NCBI RefSeq assembly: GCF_017591435.1
Contig: NC_059259.1
Coordinates: forward strand, 905,575 to 969,574
Reading direction: 5' to 3'
Source: Portunus trituberculatus
Lineage: Eukaryota > Arthropoda > Malacostraca > Decapoda > Portunidae
Length of the DNA stretch: 64,000 bases
In this document: positions 20,812 through 31,689 of the stretch, in pieces
Layout of the letters: each line of letters opens with the position of its first letter
Numbering within the stretch: position 1 is the stretch's first letter
The notes under the pieces: model-generated
Database searches by the model: none
Told to the model about the DNA's origin: nothing
What the model saw: the letters and a program-made list of their open reading frames with translations, nothing else
Program-made: the position numbers and the translations under genes

Positions 20812-21717
20812 ATGAGTGATGCAACTCTTAAGAATAATGGTCAGATGAAGTCCCAAACACACAGTGGTGTTAGGAATCATAAGTGTGGGGAGTGTGGCAA
20901 GAAATTTATTCGAAAGCCTGACCTCAACAAACACACCTTGATACACCTCGGTATTAAAAATCATGAGTGTGAGGAGTGTGGCAAGAAATTTACTGCAAAG
21001 GGTGACCTCACCAGGCACATTCTGATACACAGTGGTGTCAGGAACTATGGGTGTGAGGAATGTGGCAAGAAATTTACCACAAAGTCTCACCTCACCTCAC
21101 ACATCCTGACACACAGTGTGAGGAATCATGAGTGTGAAGAGTGTGGCAAGAAATTTACCAGAAAGTCTCACCTCAACACACATGCCATGCTGCACAGTGA
21201 TGTCAGGAATTATAAGTGTGAGGAGTGTGGCAGTGGATTTACCAAAAAGTGTGACCTCACCGCACACACCCTGATACACAGTGGTGTCAGGAACTACAAG
21301 TGTGAAGAGTGTGGCATGAAATTCCTCACAAGGGGTAACCTCAACATACACTACCTGACACACAGTGGTGTCAGGAATTATGAGTGTGAGGAGTGTGGCA
21401 AGAAATTTGCCACAAAGGGTAACCTCACCATACACACTCTGACACACAGTAATGTCAGAAGTTATGAGTGTGAAGAATGTGGCATGAAATTTATCACAAA
21501 GAGTAACCTCACCAGACACATCAAGGCACACAGTGGTGTCAGGAATTACGAGTGTGAGGAGTGTGGCAAGAAATTTACCACAAAGGGCAACCTCACCACA
21601 CACACCCTGACACACGGTGGCATCAGGAAATATGAGTGTGAAGAGTGTGGCATGAAATTTATCACAAAGAGTAACCTTACCAGACATGCCAAAGCTCTCT
21701 GTGGTGTCAAGAATTAA
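20812..21717 (+). CDS. C2H2 zinc-finger protein, ten tandem fingers
   Basis: The ATG at 20812 in CACCACCATGA (good Kozak context) starts a frame of 301 codons ending TAA at 21715-21717. After a short N-terminus of about 22 residues come ten C2H2 fingers of 27-28 residues, pattern CxECGxKF...L..H...H, joined by SGVRNYE-type linkers in place of the common TGEKPY. Finger 3 has a linker one residue short. The tenth ends H-x4-C instead of H-x3-H. Such proteins bind DNA or RNA in the nucleus; the target is unknown. The stop is probably secondary: finger remnants continue in a shifted frame to 21859. It is the best host-like gene in the window, though it may belong to a repeated family. Confidence 0.8.
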   Translation: MSDATLKNNGQMKSQTHSGVRNHKCGECGKKFIRKPDLNKHTLIHLGIKNHECEECGKKFTAKGDLTRHILIHSGVRNYGCEECGKKFTTKSHLTSHILTHSVRNHECEECGKKFTRKSHLNTHAMLHSDVRNYKCEECGSGFTKKCDLTAHTLIHSGVRNYKCEECGMKFLTRGNLNIHYLTHSGVRNYECEECGKKFATKGNLTIHTLTHSNVRSYECEECGMKFITKSNLTRHIKAHSGVRNYECEECGKKFTTKGNLTTHTLTHGGIRKYECEECGMKFITKSNLTRHAKALCGVKN

Positions 21718-21859
21718 GTAGGAAGTGTGTGGCAAAAAATTTCTTTGCAACAGACATGCTTATAGACACACTGACTTGACGGAGTTTGATTGTGATGTTT
21801 ATGGAAAGTGTTTCAAGACAAAGCCAGACATTGCCAGGCACATGAGGATCCACTTTTGA
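21718..21859 (+). pseudogene. Frameshifted C-terminal zinc fingers downstream of the stop
   Basis: In another frame from about 21727 the sequence reads CGKKFLCNRHAYRH and then CDVYGKCFKTKPDIARH up to a TGA at 21857-21859: two further, damaged fingers. Compared with the finger start used elsewhere in the gene (AATTATGAGTGTGAGGAGTG), the sequence at 21712 is two bases shorter and creates the TAA. The ancestral protein was therefore about 45 residues longer. Confidence 0.75.
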
Positions 21860-21881
21860 GGTGATTGTACCCTTGCCTAGG

Positions 21882-21900
21882 GTGGTGGTGGTGGTGGTGG
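21882..21900. repeat. (GGT)n microsatellite
   Basis: Six to seven GGT units in the presumed 3' UTR of the zinc-finger gene. Confidence 0.85.
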
Positions 21901-22153
21901 CAGTGATAATAGCAGCCCCAGCACTTGTTGGCAGTACAGTGTAGAGGAGTGACTCAATAGATGTGTCTGTGGTGAACCCTTGTGTGTAATTACCTTTAGT
22001 GTTTATGTATCGGTATGCACCAAGGTGTTGTGTACCATGCCTGAGTTGTGTGTGTGTTGTAACAAGCCTCTGCACTCTCATCTATAAGATTTTGTGCTGC
22101 ATGTTGCTGCAAAAACTGCTTACTTTTCAAAGTAAAAGGCTTACTGCCAAAGT

Positions 22154-22345
22154 TGATGTGGGTTTTTCACAAGGATTACTGTCACGAGGAAGGTTTTTTG
22201 GGTACCTCCTATTTGAAAGCTTGCCTGTTAGGAAACTGTTAGCCCAAGTAAGGAAGCCTTTCCTACACTCAGACTGTGACCAGGATTCAAACCCAAGTAC
22301 TTGGAGACACCACCACAGCATGCATGGTTCCACTGTACCTTAAAG
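22154..22345 (-). mobile_element. tRNA-derived SINE, family S, copy 2 (old)
   Basis: Matches copies at 5823-6042 and 60368-60596 over most of their length on the minus strand, including GTACCTCCTATTTGAAAGC, the AAGCCTTTCCTACACTCAGA segment and a degenerate B-box (GGTTTGAATCC). It has an internal gap and more substitutions than the other two, so it is the oldest of the three. It lies in the presumed 3' flank of the zinc-finger gene. Confidence 0.8.
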
Positions 22346-23097
22346 TGATGCTAAAGGTCTTCACTCTTTATGCCTCTCTGCCCTTGCACTCAGCCTTCTG
22401 CTTTTCAAAGAATGATACAGTGAACCTGTGCAGCAGGAATTGTATTGCTGGAATACTTGTCAAGTGTATTTATTTACTTACTGTGTTTTATGTGGCCATG
22501 TGACTGCAGTCATTCCACTGAAATGTTCTGGAGACTGAATTTAAGTCATGGTAGAACAGAGGATCAGCCTGACAATGAGTGCAGTTGCTGTGTTCAGACA
22601 CATGAATGGCACCATCAGTGTCAAAGTGATGACATTTATCTTGAGCACTACTGCCAGAGGTCAGAACATTGGCAAGAGGAAATATAACACGTGATGCTCT
22701 CACCCTGAAGTGCACTGCTTGAGGCGTGTGGCCCTGCTCTGTGACATCACTGGCAATGTCCCTGGAAGGCTGTAGGTAGTCTGACAGTGTCTTCAGAGGA
22801 CTGCAGCACAGAGAAACAGCAAAAGAACATTACTTGAGGGAAACCAAACATTTCCCTCAGTTTTTGGGCTTTACACATTTCCTCCAGAATTTGCACATTA
22901 CTTACGAACGTGCTTACCTTTTGTGTGGTACCTACTCCTTCTCTCTGTTTGGGGAGAAGCCTCAGGACTAAACTCACTCTTTCTTCAAAAGAATTATTTT
23001 AATAATTTGTACTGAAATGACATCTGCCTGCATCAAGTACTATCAGAACATTACCTGCCATGAATGTCTGGAATAAACATGGATCTTCAAAACTGAA
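22346..23097. other. No gene seen
   Basis: Ordinary-composition DNA without a convincing open frame, splice-site pair or repeat relationship to the rest of the window. It could hold untranslated or intronic sequence of the zinc-finger gene. Confidence 0.4.
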
Positions 23098-23370
23098 CTA
23101 CTGTTGAGCTGCGGAAGAGAAGATTGAGACAGTTCAGACACCTGAGAAGGGCGGAGGGAGGAGTGGTGGAGGTGGTGAGGGTTGCAGGCCGATGGTTGGT
23201 GGGAAGCCAAAGGAAAGGTGGAGGGAGTGTGTGGCGGAGGATATGGAGCTGTTGGGAACACACGAACATGTGGCACAAGATCGCCAGCTGTGGAAAGCAG
23301 TCATTGCTGGTCCAGCCCCACACTGAATGGGGAAAATGTGGACACTTAAAGAAAATGATGATGATGAAAG
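23098..23370 (+). mobile_element. 3' end of an RTE-like retrotransposon with (ATG)n tail
   Basis: The translated end has RLRQFRHLRR, GRWLVGSQRKG, then pieces of WRR...MELLG..EHMAQDR and W.AVIAGP.PHWE split over frames, closing with AAAATGATGATGATG. The closing motif and the trinucleotide tail are those of RTE-type elements. Only about 270 bp remain. Confidence 0.6.
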
Positions 23371-23473
23371 AACTGCTACCTTGGTTCACTCAAGGCAGTC
23401 CACAAGAAGCTTCAAACATTACAAGAGGGACAAACAAATGCAAACTTGAAATTCGATTTTATGTCCTGAATAC

Positions 23474-23500
23474 ATGCTGCTGCTGCTGCTGCTGCTGCAG
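23474..23500. repeat. (CTG)n microsatellite
   Basis: Eight to nine CTG units, broken at the end by CAG. Confidence 0.9.
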
Positions 23501-23571
23501 TGACCAGGATGAAGTGTTCACACAACAAAAAAGGCAAACCATTTTACTACAGAGGGAGACAGCAGGTACAC

Positions 23572-23662
23572 TTACTGGCAGCAGACAGTGTCCAGGCACT
23601 GACACAGCAGGTTCACTGTTACTGGCAGCAGGCAGTGTCCTGGCACTGACACAGCAGGTGGT
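23572..23662. repeat. Two-copy minisatellite, about 47 bp
   Basis: The segment ACTGGCAGCAG(A/G)CAGTGTCC.GGCACTGACACAGCAGGT is repeated directly. The second copy ends CAGGTGGTAAGT, which resembles a splice donor, but no coding frame supports an exon. Confidence 0.75.
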
Positions 23663-24317
23663 AAGTGACATAAGTGTGTGAATTTTGTTTTTTCAAATCT
23701 TGTTTGGAAATCAAAGTTGGGAACTGTGGATTGTGACGTGTGTTTTCCATCATTTATCAGCAAGACACACAGTGGAGAGAGTGGTGTGTCCACCCTGTGC
23801 TTGATTGAACACTGGGTTTTATTCAATTTACCATTAAAGAGCTTCATTAATGATAGGTCTAAATCAATATTGTATACATGTCTGACTGACTGACTGATTC
23901 ATTCCAATGTTGGCGGTGAAGTGGTGAAGTTGTCTTGTGGTGATGAAGGTTGAGATTTGGTGTTAAGGCAGCATTTCACAACCTCTTCTGTTCACAGCAC
24001 CCGTGTTGTCTTGTCTAAGCAGTCCAGCACTTCCCATTAATATCTCGTTGTTAGATTTTAATAACAAGATCAGCAATGTAGACAAAACTCAGAGATGTAG
24101 TAAGTGTGCTGTTTTGATGACCTGCTACTGATTAACTACAGTGGTGGTGCCTGCCTGTTGCTGCACCTCCCATAGTCCTGCTGCTCTCCTGTCAGATACA
24201 TAATTTCTGCACATACCAAATGTGTCCAACATCTGGTCGCTCCTTTCTAGGAAGTGATGTTTTATTGCCATGTGTGCATCACTTCCCACCACCCATTATA
24301 GTTCATTCCAGCACTCA
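23663..24317. other. No gene seen
   Basis: No coding or RNA signal could be supported. It ends in a (GT)n tract (24320-24338) that is the (AC)n tail of minus-strand element G. Confidence 0.4.
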
Positions 24318-24499
24318 AGGTGTGTGTGTGTGTGTGTATTTACCTATTTGTATTTACCTATTTGTGTATTACAGGGCCCAAGCTAAGCTCTCTGTGACCT
24401 GTCTCCTTGTCCATTCCTGTCATATCTCTCTTTCATCTGATTGACACACACTGCGTCAACGACATCACTGCTCAGTTTATTCCACTTATCAATGCTACG

Positions 24500-27274
24500 A
24501 TGCGGGAAACTGTATTTTCTCATGTCATTTAGACATGTCCTTTATTAGCTTTTTTCCATGTCCTCGGAGATGATTACTTGTGGTCACCTTTATCAACTCT
24601 CTGTCCAGTATGTCAATCTTGTTCACCAATTTATACATAGTTATCATGTCTCCTCTTGTTCTTCTCTCTTCTAATGTGGTCAGCCCCAGCTTCCTCAGTC
24701 TTTCCTCATAGTCTAACTCCTGAGTCCTGGTACCATCCTTGTTGCCAGCCTCTGTACCCTTTCCACCTTCTTCACATTTTTCTTCATATGCGGTGACCAG
24801 ACACATGCTGCATATTCTAACTGGGGTCTTATTAAGGTACATAATATCTTCTTCATCATTCCTTCATCTAGGTAGTGGAATGCAAGGCCAATATTTTGAA
24901 GCATGTTGTATGTTTTCCAAAAATCTTGTTAATGTGTTTCTCCGGTGACAAAGTGTTTTGCACGGTTACTCCTAAGTCTTTCTCCTCATTGGTCTCTTTA
25001 ATTTTCTCATCACCCAGCCTGTAATCCCTGTTTGGTCTGTATCTACTTCTTCCCATTTTCATAACATGGGTCTTGTCTATATTAAATTCCATCTGCCACT
25101 CCTTACTCCACTCATATATTTTATCAAGATCTTCCTGTAACTTGTTACAATCTTCCACATTCTTTACTCTCCTCATAATTTTAGTATCGTCCAAAACATG
25201 TTCATGTAACTGTCAATTCCTACTGGCATATCATTAACATAAATCAAAAACATGATGGGACCCAGCACTGACCCTTGTGGAACTCCACTGGTTACCTTCT
25301 TCCACTCGGACTTCCTTCCTCTCACCACTGTTCTCATTTCTCTTCCCATTAAGTAATTTTCCATCCATTTTGCTAGTTTATCATTTACTCCTCCAATCAT
25401 CTTTAGTTTCCACATCAGTCTATTGTGTGGTACTTTATCAAAGGCCTTTCTCAAGTCCAGGTAGATAGCATCCACCCATCCCTCTCTATGTTGTAGTATG
25501 TCAGTCACTCTTGAATAAAAACATAATAAATTGGATACACGATCTTCCTTTTCTGAAACCAAACTGCCTTTCACTCAGAATGTTTTCACTTTCTAGATAC
25601 TCACTCCACTTAGCTTTAATTACTTCTTCACATACCTTGCACAATATACTAGTCAACGATACTGGTCTATAATTTAGCGGTTCCATTCTACTACCATTCT
25701 TATATATAGGCACAATGTCAGCTCTTTTCCACTCTTTCGGGACTAATCCTGTTCGTATGGAGGTTTCCACAATATCAAATATGGGGTTCAACAATTGATC
25801 CTTACATTCATTTAGCAACCTCCCAGATATGCCATCAGGCCCCATTGATTTATTAATATCCAGATTGCTTATAATTTTCCTTACATCTTCCTTAGTAACC
25901 ATGATGTCCTGCATTTGCTTTATTTCCGTAGGCCTTCCTCCCATAAAATGCTCCTCCTTTGTAAACACTTTGCAAAAGTTGTCGTTCAAAATTTCAGCTA
26001 TATCTCCAGCATCTTCATATACTTCTTCCCGTTTTTACCTTTTCTATTGCCTCCCTTTATTTAGTTTTCCATTTATGAATTTGTAAAACATTTTGGGTCA
26101 CTATCACAGTTTTCCACCACCCTCTGTTCATATTCCTTCTGTGCTGTTCTCCTTACTTCAACATATCTATTCCTTGCTGTTTTGTAGACTTCTCTTGATA
26201 ATACATCACTGTTTTTCTTAAGTTTCTTCCATGCCTTTTCTTTGTTCTTTTTTGCTTCTTCACAATTTCTATTAAACCACTGTTTATTATTTAAAGTCCT
26301 CTTTCTGTGATATGGCACAAACTTTTTCACAGCAGAGTTATACAAATCCATAAATTTATCGTATTTCAATTGCATATCCCTTTCCTGGTATACCACGGAC
26401 CAGTCAATTTCATTAAAGAACTCCCTTATATGGTTATAATTTGCCCTAGTATAATTTAATTTTTCCTCCCTGCGTTCCACAATCTTATTCGTGCTTAATT
26501 CTGTATCCAGCTCAAAGCTTAGGACATCATGATCGCTTTTCCCCAAGGGACATTCATGTTCAATTTCCTCTTTAGAGAGATTCCCTGGTAAATACCAAAT
26601 CCAACCTTGCTGCAACATCTTGTCCCCTGCACCTTGTTGGTGATCTCACCCACTGTGTCATCAAGTTATTTGTTGCTACCTTTAACAATTCTTCTGCCCA
26701 CTCACCACCGTTCACCACTTCGTAGTCTTCCCACACTATTTCTTTGCAATTAAAGTCTCCAACTATCATCACTCTATCCTTTCTGATGAGTTCTTGCTTC
26801 ATTCTGTCTAGAGTATTTCTCATCACCATTTGGTACTGTTCATATTCCCAAGCACTGGTTCTGGGTGGTATGTATACTGTTATAATATTAATGTCCCTCT
26901 TGCCATCTGTTATAAGCATACTTATCACTTCCTCATTTCTCTTACTATAGTTCACCTCCTTCACTATCAGATCTTCCTTAGTAAGAACCATTATACCACC
27001 ACCTCCTTTATTTTTCTATCATTTCTCCATACTTTGTAGTGTTTTACAACAAACCAGTCTAGCTTTATTTCGGCCTTAGCTTTGTTTCCACTACACACAT
27101 TATGTCCGGTTCGTTATTTCTTAGGTAATCCATACATTCTAGCCTCTTAGACAGAAATCCATCTATGTTCGTGTAAGTCACTTTTATTCCATTCCTAGTC
27201 TCATTCTTCCATGTAATGCCTATTCCGTCTGTTTTATCCACCACTTCTTTAGCCTCCCATTTCTCATCCTCCAA
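24500..27274 (-). pseudogene. Family-2 ORF2 of G: endonuclease plus RT, catalytic box broken
   Basis: In order on the minus strand: YTNIDGFLSKR and VVETKL (endonuclease start), IPPRTSAWEYEQYQ, GDFNCKEIVWED (about 26760-26730), LDLVFTRESL, GKSDHDVL (about 26540), linker WFNRNCEEAK, then RT: KSMGPDGISG, NYRPVSLTS, RQFGFRKGRSC, YLDLRKAFDKVPH, SGVPQGSVLGP, and a site at plus 25184-25200 where FADD is expected but one base is lost, giving MFW. Then WQMEFN, EKDLGV, RPQLEYAACVWSP and the C-terminal domain. Several other frameshifts are present. Inactive; compare element H, which has lost a base at the same place. Confidence 0.87.
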
Positions 27275-28159
27275 AAACTTGGTCTTTTCCTCCTCTGTTC
27301 TTTCGTCATTCCTCTCTTCACTTCAGTTACAAGCTCCTTCATTTTCATTCGCTCATCTTGTGACATATTTCTTCTTATGTAAATTGTTTTGGTTTCCTCA
27401 GAGTCCTTAAGTTTCCAAGCCCTCCTCAACAAGGCCTCCGCTGCCACCTGAGACTTTAATTTCAATTTTAATGGTCTATTCTTGCCTTCCTCAAAAGCTC
27501 CCAATCTCACACTTTCTTCTACCTCAGCATATAGGTCCTCTTCTTCCACAGAGATCTTGTTCAGTAAAGACTTAATCCTGTCATTTTCCTTATCCCTCCT
27601 GTCCTGCCAGTTCCTGTTAGTTTCTTCCTCAATCCTATTATGATCACACATTTTTCTTTTCAGCAATATCTCTCACCACATACTCATTTTCCTTTAGTGC
27701 CTTTACCATTTCCTCTGCGTAATCCCTTTATTTTCCTCTTCCTGCTTTTTACTATCTCCTAAACGACCTTTGTACCTCCTGATGTTCATGGTTCACTTCT
27801 TTCATCCTGGTATCAATTAGATTAAGGCATTCCTCCTTCCTCAAGTCCCCTTCGGATATTTTCATCTCCATTTCCATGAGTTTAGCCTTCATCTCTTCAC
27901 ATTGTTTCCTTAGTTGTTGGTTTTCTTTCTCCATCTCTACTTTTTCCTTCAATAGCTCTTTATTCGCTAACGTTAACAAATAGATCTCTTTTTTGAACGA
28001 ATCATTCTCGGCTAGAACTCTATCCAGTTTTTCTTCTATGGACAAAATGTTTAGGAACTTACTTTCCAGTGCCTGGATTCTTGCATCCATATCTAATTTC
28101 TCCAGTCCTTTTGGCGTAGTTATAAAACCTTCAAAGTCTCTGGCTTGTCTAGACGCCAT
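27220..28159 (-). pseudogene. Family-2 ORF1: coiled-coil protein with basic C-terminal domain
   Basis: The ATG at 28159 starts MASRQARDFEGF, then about 110 residues rich in Leu, Glu and Lys with heptad spacing, clearly a coiled coil (residues about 25-115). The frame ends at 27752. A second frame (27666-27220) carries more charged helix and a segment with LKLKLKSQVAAEALLRRAW and IYIRRNMSQDERMKMKEL, like the C-terminal domain of L1-type ORF1 RNA-binding proteins. A frameshift near 27700 separates the two halves. Coiled-coil trimerisation and RNA binding are the family role; activity of this copy is unlikely. Confidence 0.75.
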
Positions 28160-28290
28160 TTTGTTATCGTCAGCTGATTACGGCCAAAACAATCACCGCC
28201 CACACTCTCCTCTCAGGGACCACTCTCCATATCCCTCACTTTCAACACTAAGCGACAGTAGGACATTAACAGGACACTAACTTAGAGTTA

Positions 28291-28610
28291 CCCGGCCCTG
28301 TAACACCATAGGTATTTTCCTTCTTCCCAAACTCCGCAGCCATTTGAGACAAGCCGTCCTCTCTCAGCGACGGTGTGTGTGTGTGTGTGTGTGGCTGATG
28401 CAGTGAATGGCTCGGCTCACCGGCAACCACAAGTGCTCCTGGACCCAGCCGTGCTACAACACTGCATAGAAGGTTTGGCCAAGAGAGAGATTGATTGATT
28501 GATTGATTACTTTTATTGCCGTTGATGAAATACGAGACAAATGGTTGAGGTAGATGTCTATCCACACCCAAGCTACATCAGAATTACAAATTAATTTCAC
28601 ATCATATTAT

Positions 28611-28642
<32 letters not shown>

Positions 28643-29135
28643 ATCAAAAGAAGTGAAGTTTGATGAGAACAATAACCCTCCTCTTCCTCCTCCCTCAAAA
28701 TGAAGTGCTTTGGTAGTCTGTATGCAGTATGATGCTCTCAAAAAGGCAGTTAGTGTTTGTTTTTATTATATTTGCATTTTTCTTTGACAGAGAAACTTTA
28801 TATGATGTGATGCTCTCAGAAAGGCAAGCTGGTGTAATGTGTGTATTCCTTATTCTTTCAGTTTTTTTTAGAGGTGGGGAGTAAGGGAGGGCAGAAGCAG
28901 AAGACAGGGAGAGGGTGGGGAAACTGGCAAATTTCTTTTCTTTTATTCTTGTAACTCTGTGGTAGAAATAATTTGTGTGAAGATTAGATTCCATAGCCAG
29001 AGAGAGAGAGTGTGTGTGTATTTGTGGTAGTGCTTTGGCAGTGAGAATATCAGTGACTTGACTGTAATCTGATAATCTTGTCTTTTTTGTGCCATGTATC
29101 TCTTTTAATATTTATTTACTCCTTGATTAAACCAC

Positions 29136-29164
<29 letters not shown>
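28291..29164. other. Non-coding stretch with several microsatellites
   Basis: Contains (GT)n at about 28373-28392, (ATTG)n at about 28487-28508, (AG)n at about 28617-28642 and (CT)n at about 29130-29156. A phrase around TGATGCTCTCA.AAAGGCA occurs twice (28730s and 28810s). No gene supported. Confidence 0.5.
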
Positions 29165-29166
<2 letters not shown>

Positions 29167-29335
29167 CAAAGGAATAGAATAACAAACATTTTGACAATAA
29201 TCTTCCCTTTTTATTTCATTGTTCCATCTGTTCCTCAGATCACCACACCCCTCACCAACTCTCCTGGAACATAAGAAGCTCCACAACTTTCTCTCGGGAA
29301 CTGATCTGGTTGCTTCTACAGATCGAGAGAGAGAG
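29165..29335. repeat. Left arm of an inverted repeat (partner 30640-30785)
   Basis: The arm reads AATAGAATAACA, then ACCAACTCTCCTGGAACAT, AGCTCCACAACTTTCTCTCG, GTTGCTTCTACA and (GA)n. Its reverse complement lies at 30640-30785 with about 80-85 percent identity by eye. The two arms enclose a truncated element K (29336-30340) and microsatellite-rich DNA. Confidence 0.75.
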
Positions 29336-30340
29336 AGAACACCTTAAAAATGTTCTGATTGGCACCTCCCAACCACACTCATGGTGGTCAGCTTTAAAGC
29401 AATCACTTTGGTGTGGACTCAAGTTTACCTCCTCTGTCATGTACTGACGATTCAATCTGCCATAATTCTAAGGACAAAGCCAATCTTTTAGCTTCCGTTT
29501 TAACTCGAAACAAAGTGATGAAGAGTTTGATCTCCGCCGTCTTGTCCCCAGGACATTAAATTACACTCCATTGCCTTTAAGTCCTCCGAAATCTTAAGAT
29601 ATCTTAATGAGTTAGACTCATTCGGGGGTTGTGATCCTTTGGGTTTTCTGCCTCTTTTTACAAAAGATTGCTTCTCCTCTCGCTCGAAAATTGGCAGTTA
29701 TTTTTAGAGCTCTTTTAAGGGTTCTTTTCCGGTATGCTGGCGTACTGCAAATGTTACCCCTATTCCAAAGGGATCTTCATCCTCCATTCACCCGGTGACT
29801 ATAGACCCATTTCCATAACCCCGGTATTATCTAAGATTTTTGAGCGCCTGCTGCGTCTCAATCGTTTTTAGATATTAATAATTTGTTGCCATCTAGTCAG
29901 TTTGGTTTTAGAAAAGGTCTCAGTACTTCTGATGCTCTCGTTTGCATAACGCACGACATGCAAGCTGCCCTTGATGCTGGTCATGAATCTAGAGTAATTT
30001 CACTGATTTTAGTTCTGCATTTGATCGTGTTAATCATAGAGCCCTTTTATCGAAAGTTAGATCTATTGGTATTGGTGGCGTCCATCAAGTTCTGTCAGAG
30101 TTCCTAACGAGTCGAAGGCAGCGTGTGACTGTTGATGGCTGCCTTAGTTCTTTTAGTCCAGTTGTATCCGTGTTCCGCAGAAGTGTTCTGGGACCTCTTC
30201 TTTTATTATTTATACATCTGAAATGTGGTGGGATTGAATCTAATATGGTTGCTTATGCTGATGACACCACTATATATGCGACAATTCCTTCCCACAGGAT
30301 AGGCAGAGAGTCGCTAATGTACTCACTCAAGATGTTTCCT
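29336..30340 (+). mobile_element. Element K fragment, both ends truncated
   Basis: Matches 57000-58017 of the long K copy: ACACCTTAAAAATGTTCTGA at the start, RT motifs QFGFRKGLSTSDAL and AYADDTTIYAT, and a break after CTCACTCAAGATGTTTC. It carries private small deletions (for example in the ERLL-AKRL region and at SGVPQGSVLGP, where VFRRSVLGP is read), so it diverged independently of the two tandem-unit copies. Confidence 0.88.
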
Positions 30341-30346
30341 CCTCCT

Positions 30347-30437
30347 CTCTTTCTCCTCGTATTCCCTTCAGAGAAAAAAACAAACATTAAACTTTCTCCT
30401 CGTATTCCCTTCTGAGAAAAAAACAAACATTAAAAAC
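30347..30437. repeat. Two-copy 43-bp minisatellite
   Basis: TTTCTCCTCGTATTCCCTTC followed by GAGAAAAAAACAAACATTAA occurs twice in direct succession. Confidence 0.9.
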
Positions 30438-30639
30438 AAATACATTTTGAAAAACCGTACAAATTCTTTCACAAACAGTACCTCTCTCTCTCTCTCTATA
30501 CCCACAGCCCTACAGTATATCCACCCACAGTATCTCGACAAACCACAGCCTCTCCCCCAATCTCTCTCTCCTCTCTACAGACCCTCAGTATGTTGACAAA
30601 CCCCAGTCACTCCCCACAGCCCCTCCCCCCCATCTCTCT

Positions 30640-30785
30640 CTCCTTGATGTCTAGAAGCAACAATCTGACGAGTTCCTGAGAGAAAGTTGTGGAGCTTTCA
30701 TTGTGTTCCAGGGAGAGTTGGTTGGTGAGTGGTGACCGGAGGAATAGATGGAAAGGTGGTGGTTGTTATTCTATTCCTGTGGAGA
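30640..30785. repeat. Right arm of the inverted repeat (partner 29165-29335)
   Basis: Reverse-complement match to the left arm, including GAGAGAAAGTTGTGGAGCTT, GTTCCAGGGAGAGTTGG and TGTTATTCTATTCC. See the left arm for context. Confidence 0.75.
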
Positions 30786-31689
30786 GAGAGAGAGATTGAG
30801 ATTCTACCTTTTTATCTCTGCTCCTCATTTCTTCTCTTTTTTTCCTTATCTTACTGTATCATCATCTTCCTCCTACTCCTCCCTTTCTCTTCCTCCCTAT
30901 CTCCACACAATCTGAAATATATAAAACTGAGTTAACATGAGAGAGAGAGCACTTTTTCGATATGTGCTTATTAGTTTTATTTATTGTTTTTCCAGAAGTG
31001 AAGAGGAGGAAGAAGCACAGATAAGATGAAGGAAGAGGATGATAGGAGAGGAAAAAGTGCAAGAGATACAAAGGAAGGAAAAGAGAACCCAGCAAAATTC
31101 TCTCTCTCCATAATGAGTATTATTGTAATAAATATAATAATAATAAAATACAATGCAAATACGTACCTTTTTATCTTTCCTACAACTGAATATATGGAGA
31201 AGGAGGAATACATAGGAAAGGAAAGACGAGTGACAGGAGGCATTGCGACCTAGGACGAGATCACTCATTTACTATACTACATCTACAGAAGCTATGTACT
31301 CAGATGAAGCTCCTCCCCACCCACCACTCCCTCCGGCATCACCCAGCAAGAAATAAAACTAAAAATGCGCCCCAATTGATGAGAAAAGGACAATCGGGGA
31401 AATTTATATAGGAAAGATGGGAAAAAAGGAGTACTAATGTCACTACTGCTATGGCTAAGAAAAAGATATTTAGTGTAACTACTACTATCGCAAAAAAAAT
31501 TAATAAATTTTCTCTATAAGGAGGAGGAGGAAAAAGAAGGGAGAGAGAGAGAGAGATTCTACCTTTTCTTTTTTTCTCTGCTCCTTCTCATTTCTTCTCT
31601 TCCTTTTTATCTTCCTTTCCTTATCTTTCTTCTTCTTTTTCCTCCTCCTCCTCTTCCTCCATATCTCGACACAATCTGAAACAAATAAA
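30786..31689. repeat. Direct repeat pair and AT/GA-rich non-coding DNA
   Basis: About 150 bp at 30786-30935 (GATTCTACCTTTTTATCTC ... ACACAATCTGAAA) are repeated with small gaps at 31548-31689, immediately before element H. The space between holds (AT)-rich and (GA)-rich DNA without a supported gene. Confidence 0.65.

Larger units (their letters stand above)
24318..28290 (-). mobile_element. CR1 family-2 element G, near full length
   Basis: Read on the minus strand: 5' region (about 28290-28160), ORF1 (28159-27220, broken), ORF2 (27274-about 24500, broken) and a 3' end CAAATAGGTAAATAC followed by (AC)n (plus 24320-24338 as GT). It is the most complete family-2 copy and defines the family to which F, H, I, J and L belong. 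The 3' half is nearly identical to the inverted copy H (31690-33154). Confidence 0.88.

Noticed and set aside
21097..21750. Minus-strand frame of 217 codons over the zinc-finger gene
   Set aside because: Antisense of the 84-bp finger units; its periodicity comes from the sense repeats.
23478..23500. Possible coding poly-Cys or poly-Ala/poly-Gln tract
   Set aside because: A CTG microsatellite without a supported surrounding exon.
28487..28508. (ATTG)n as a retrotransposon 3' tail
   Set aside because: No element sequence could be recognised on either side.
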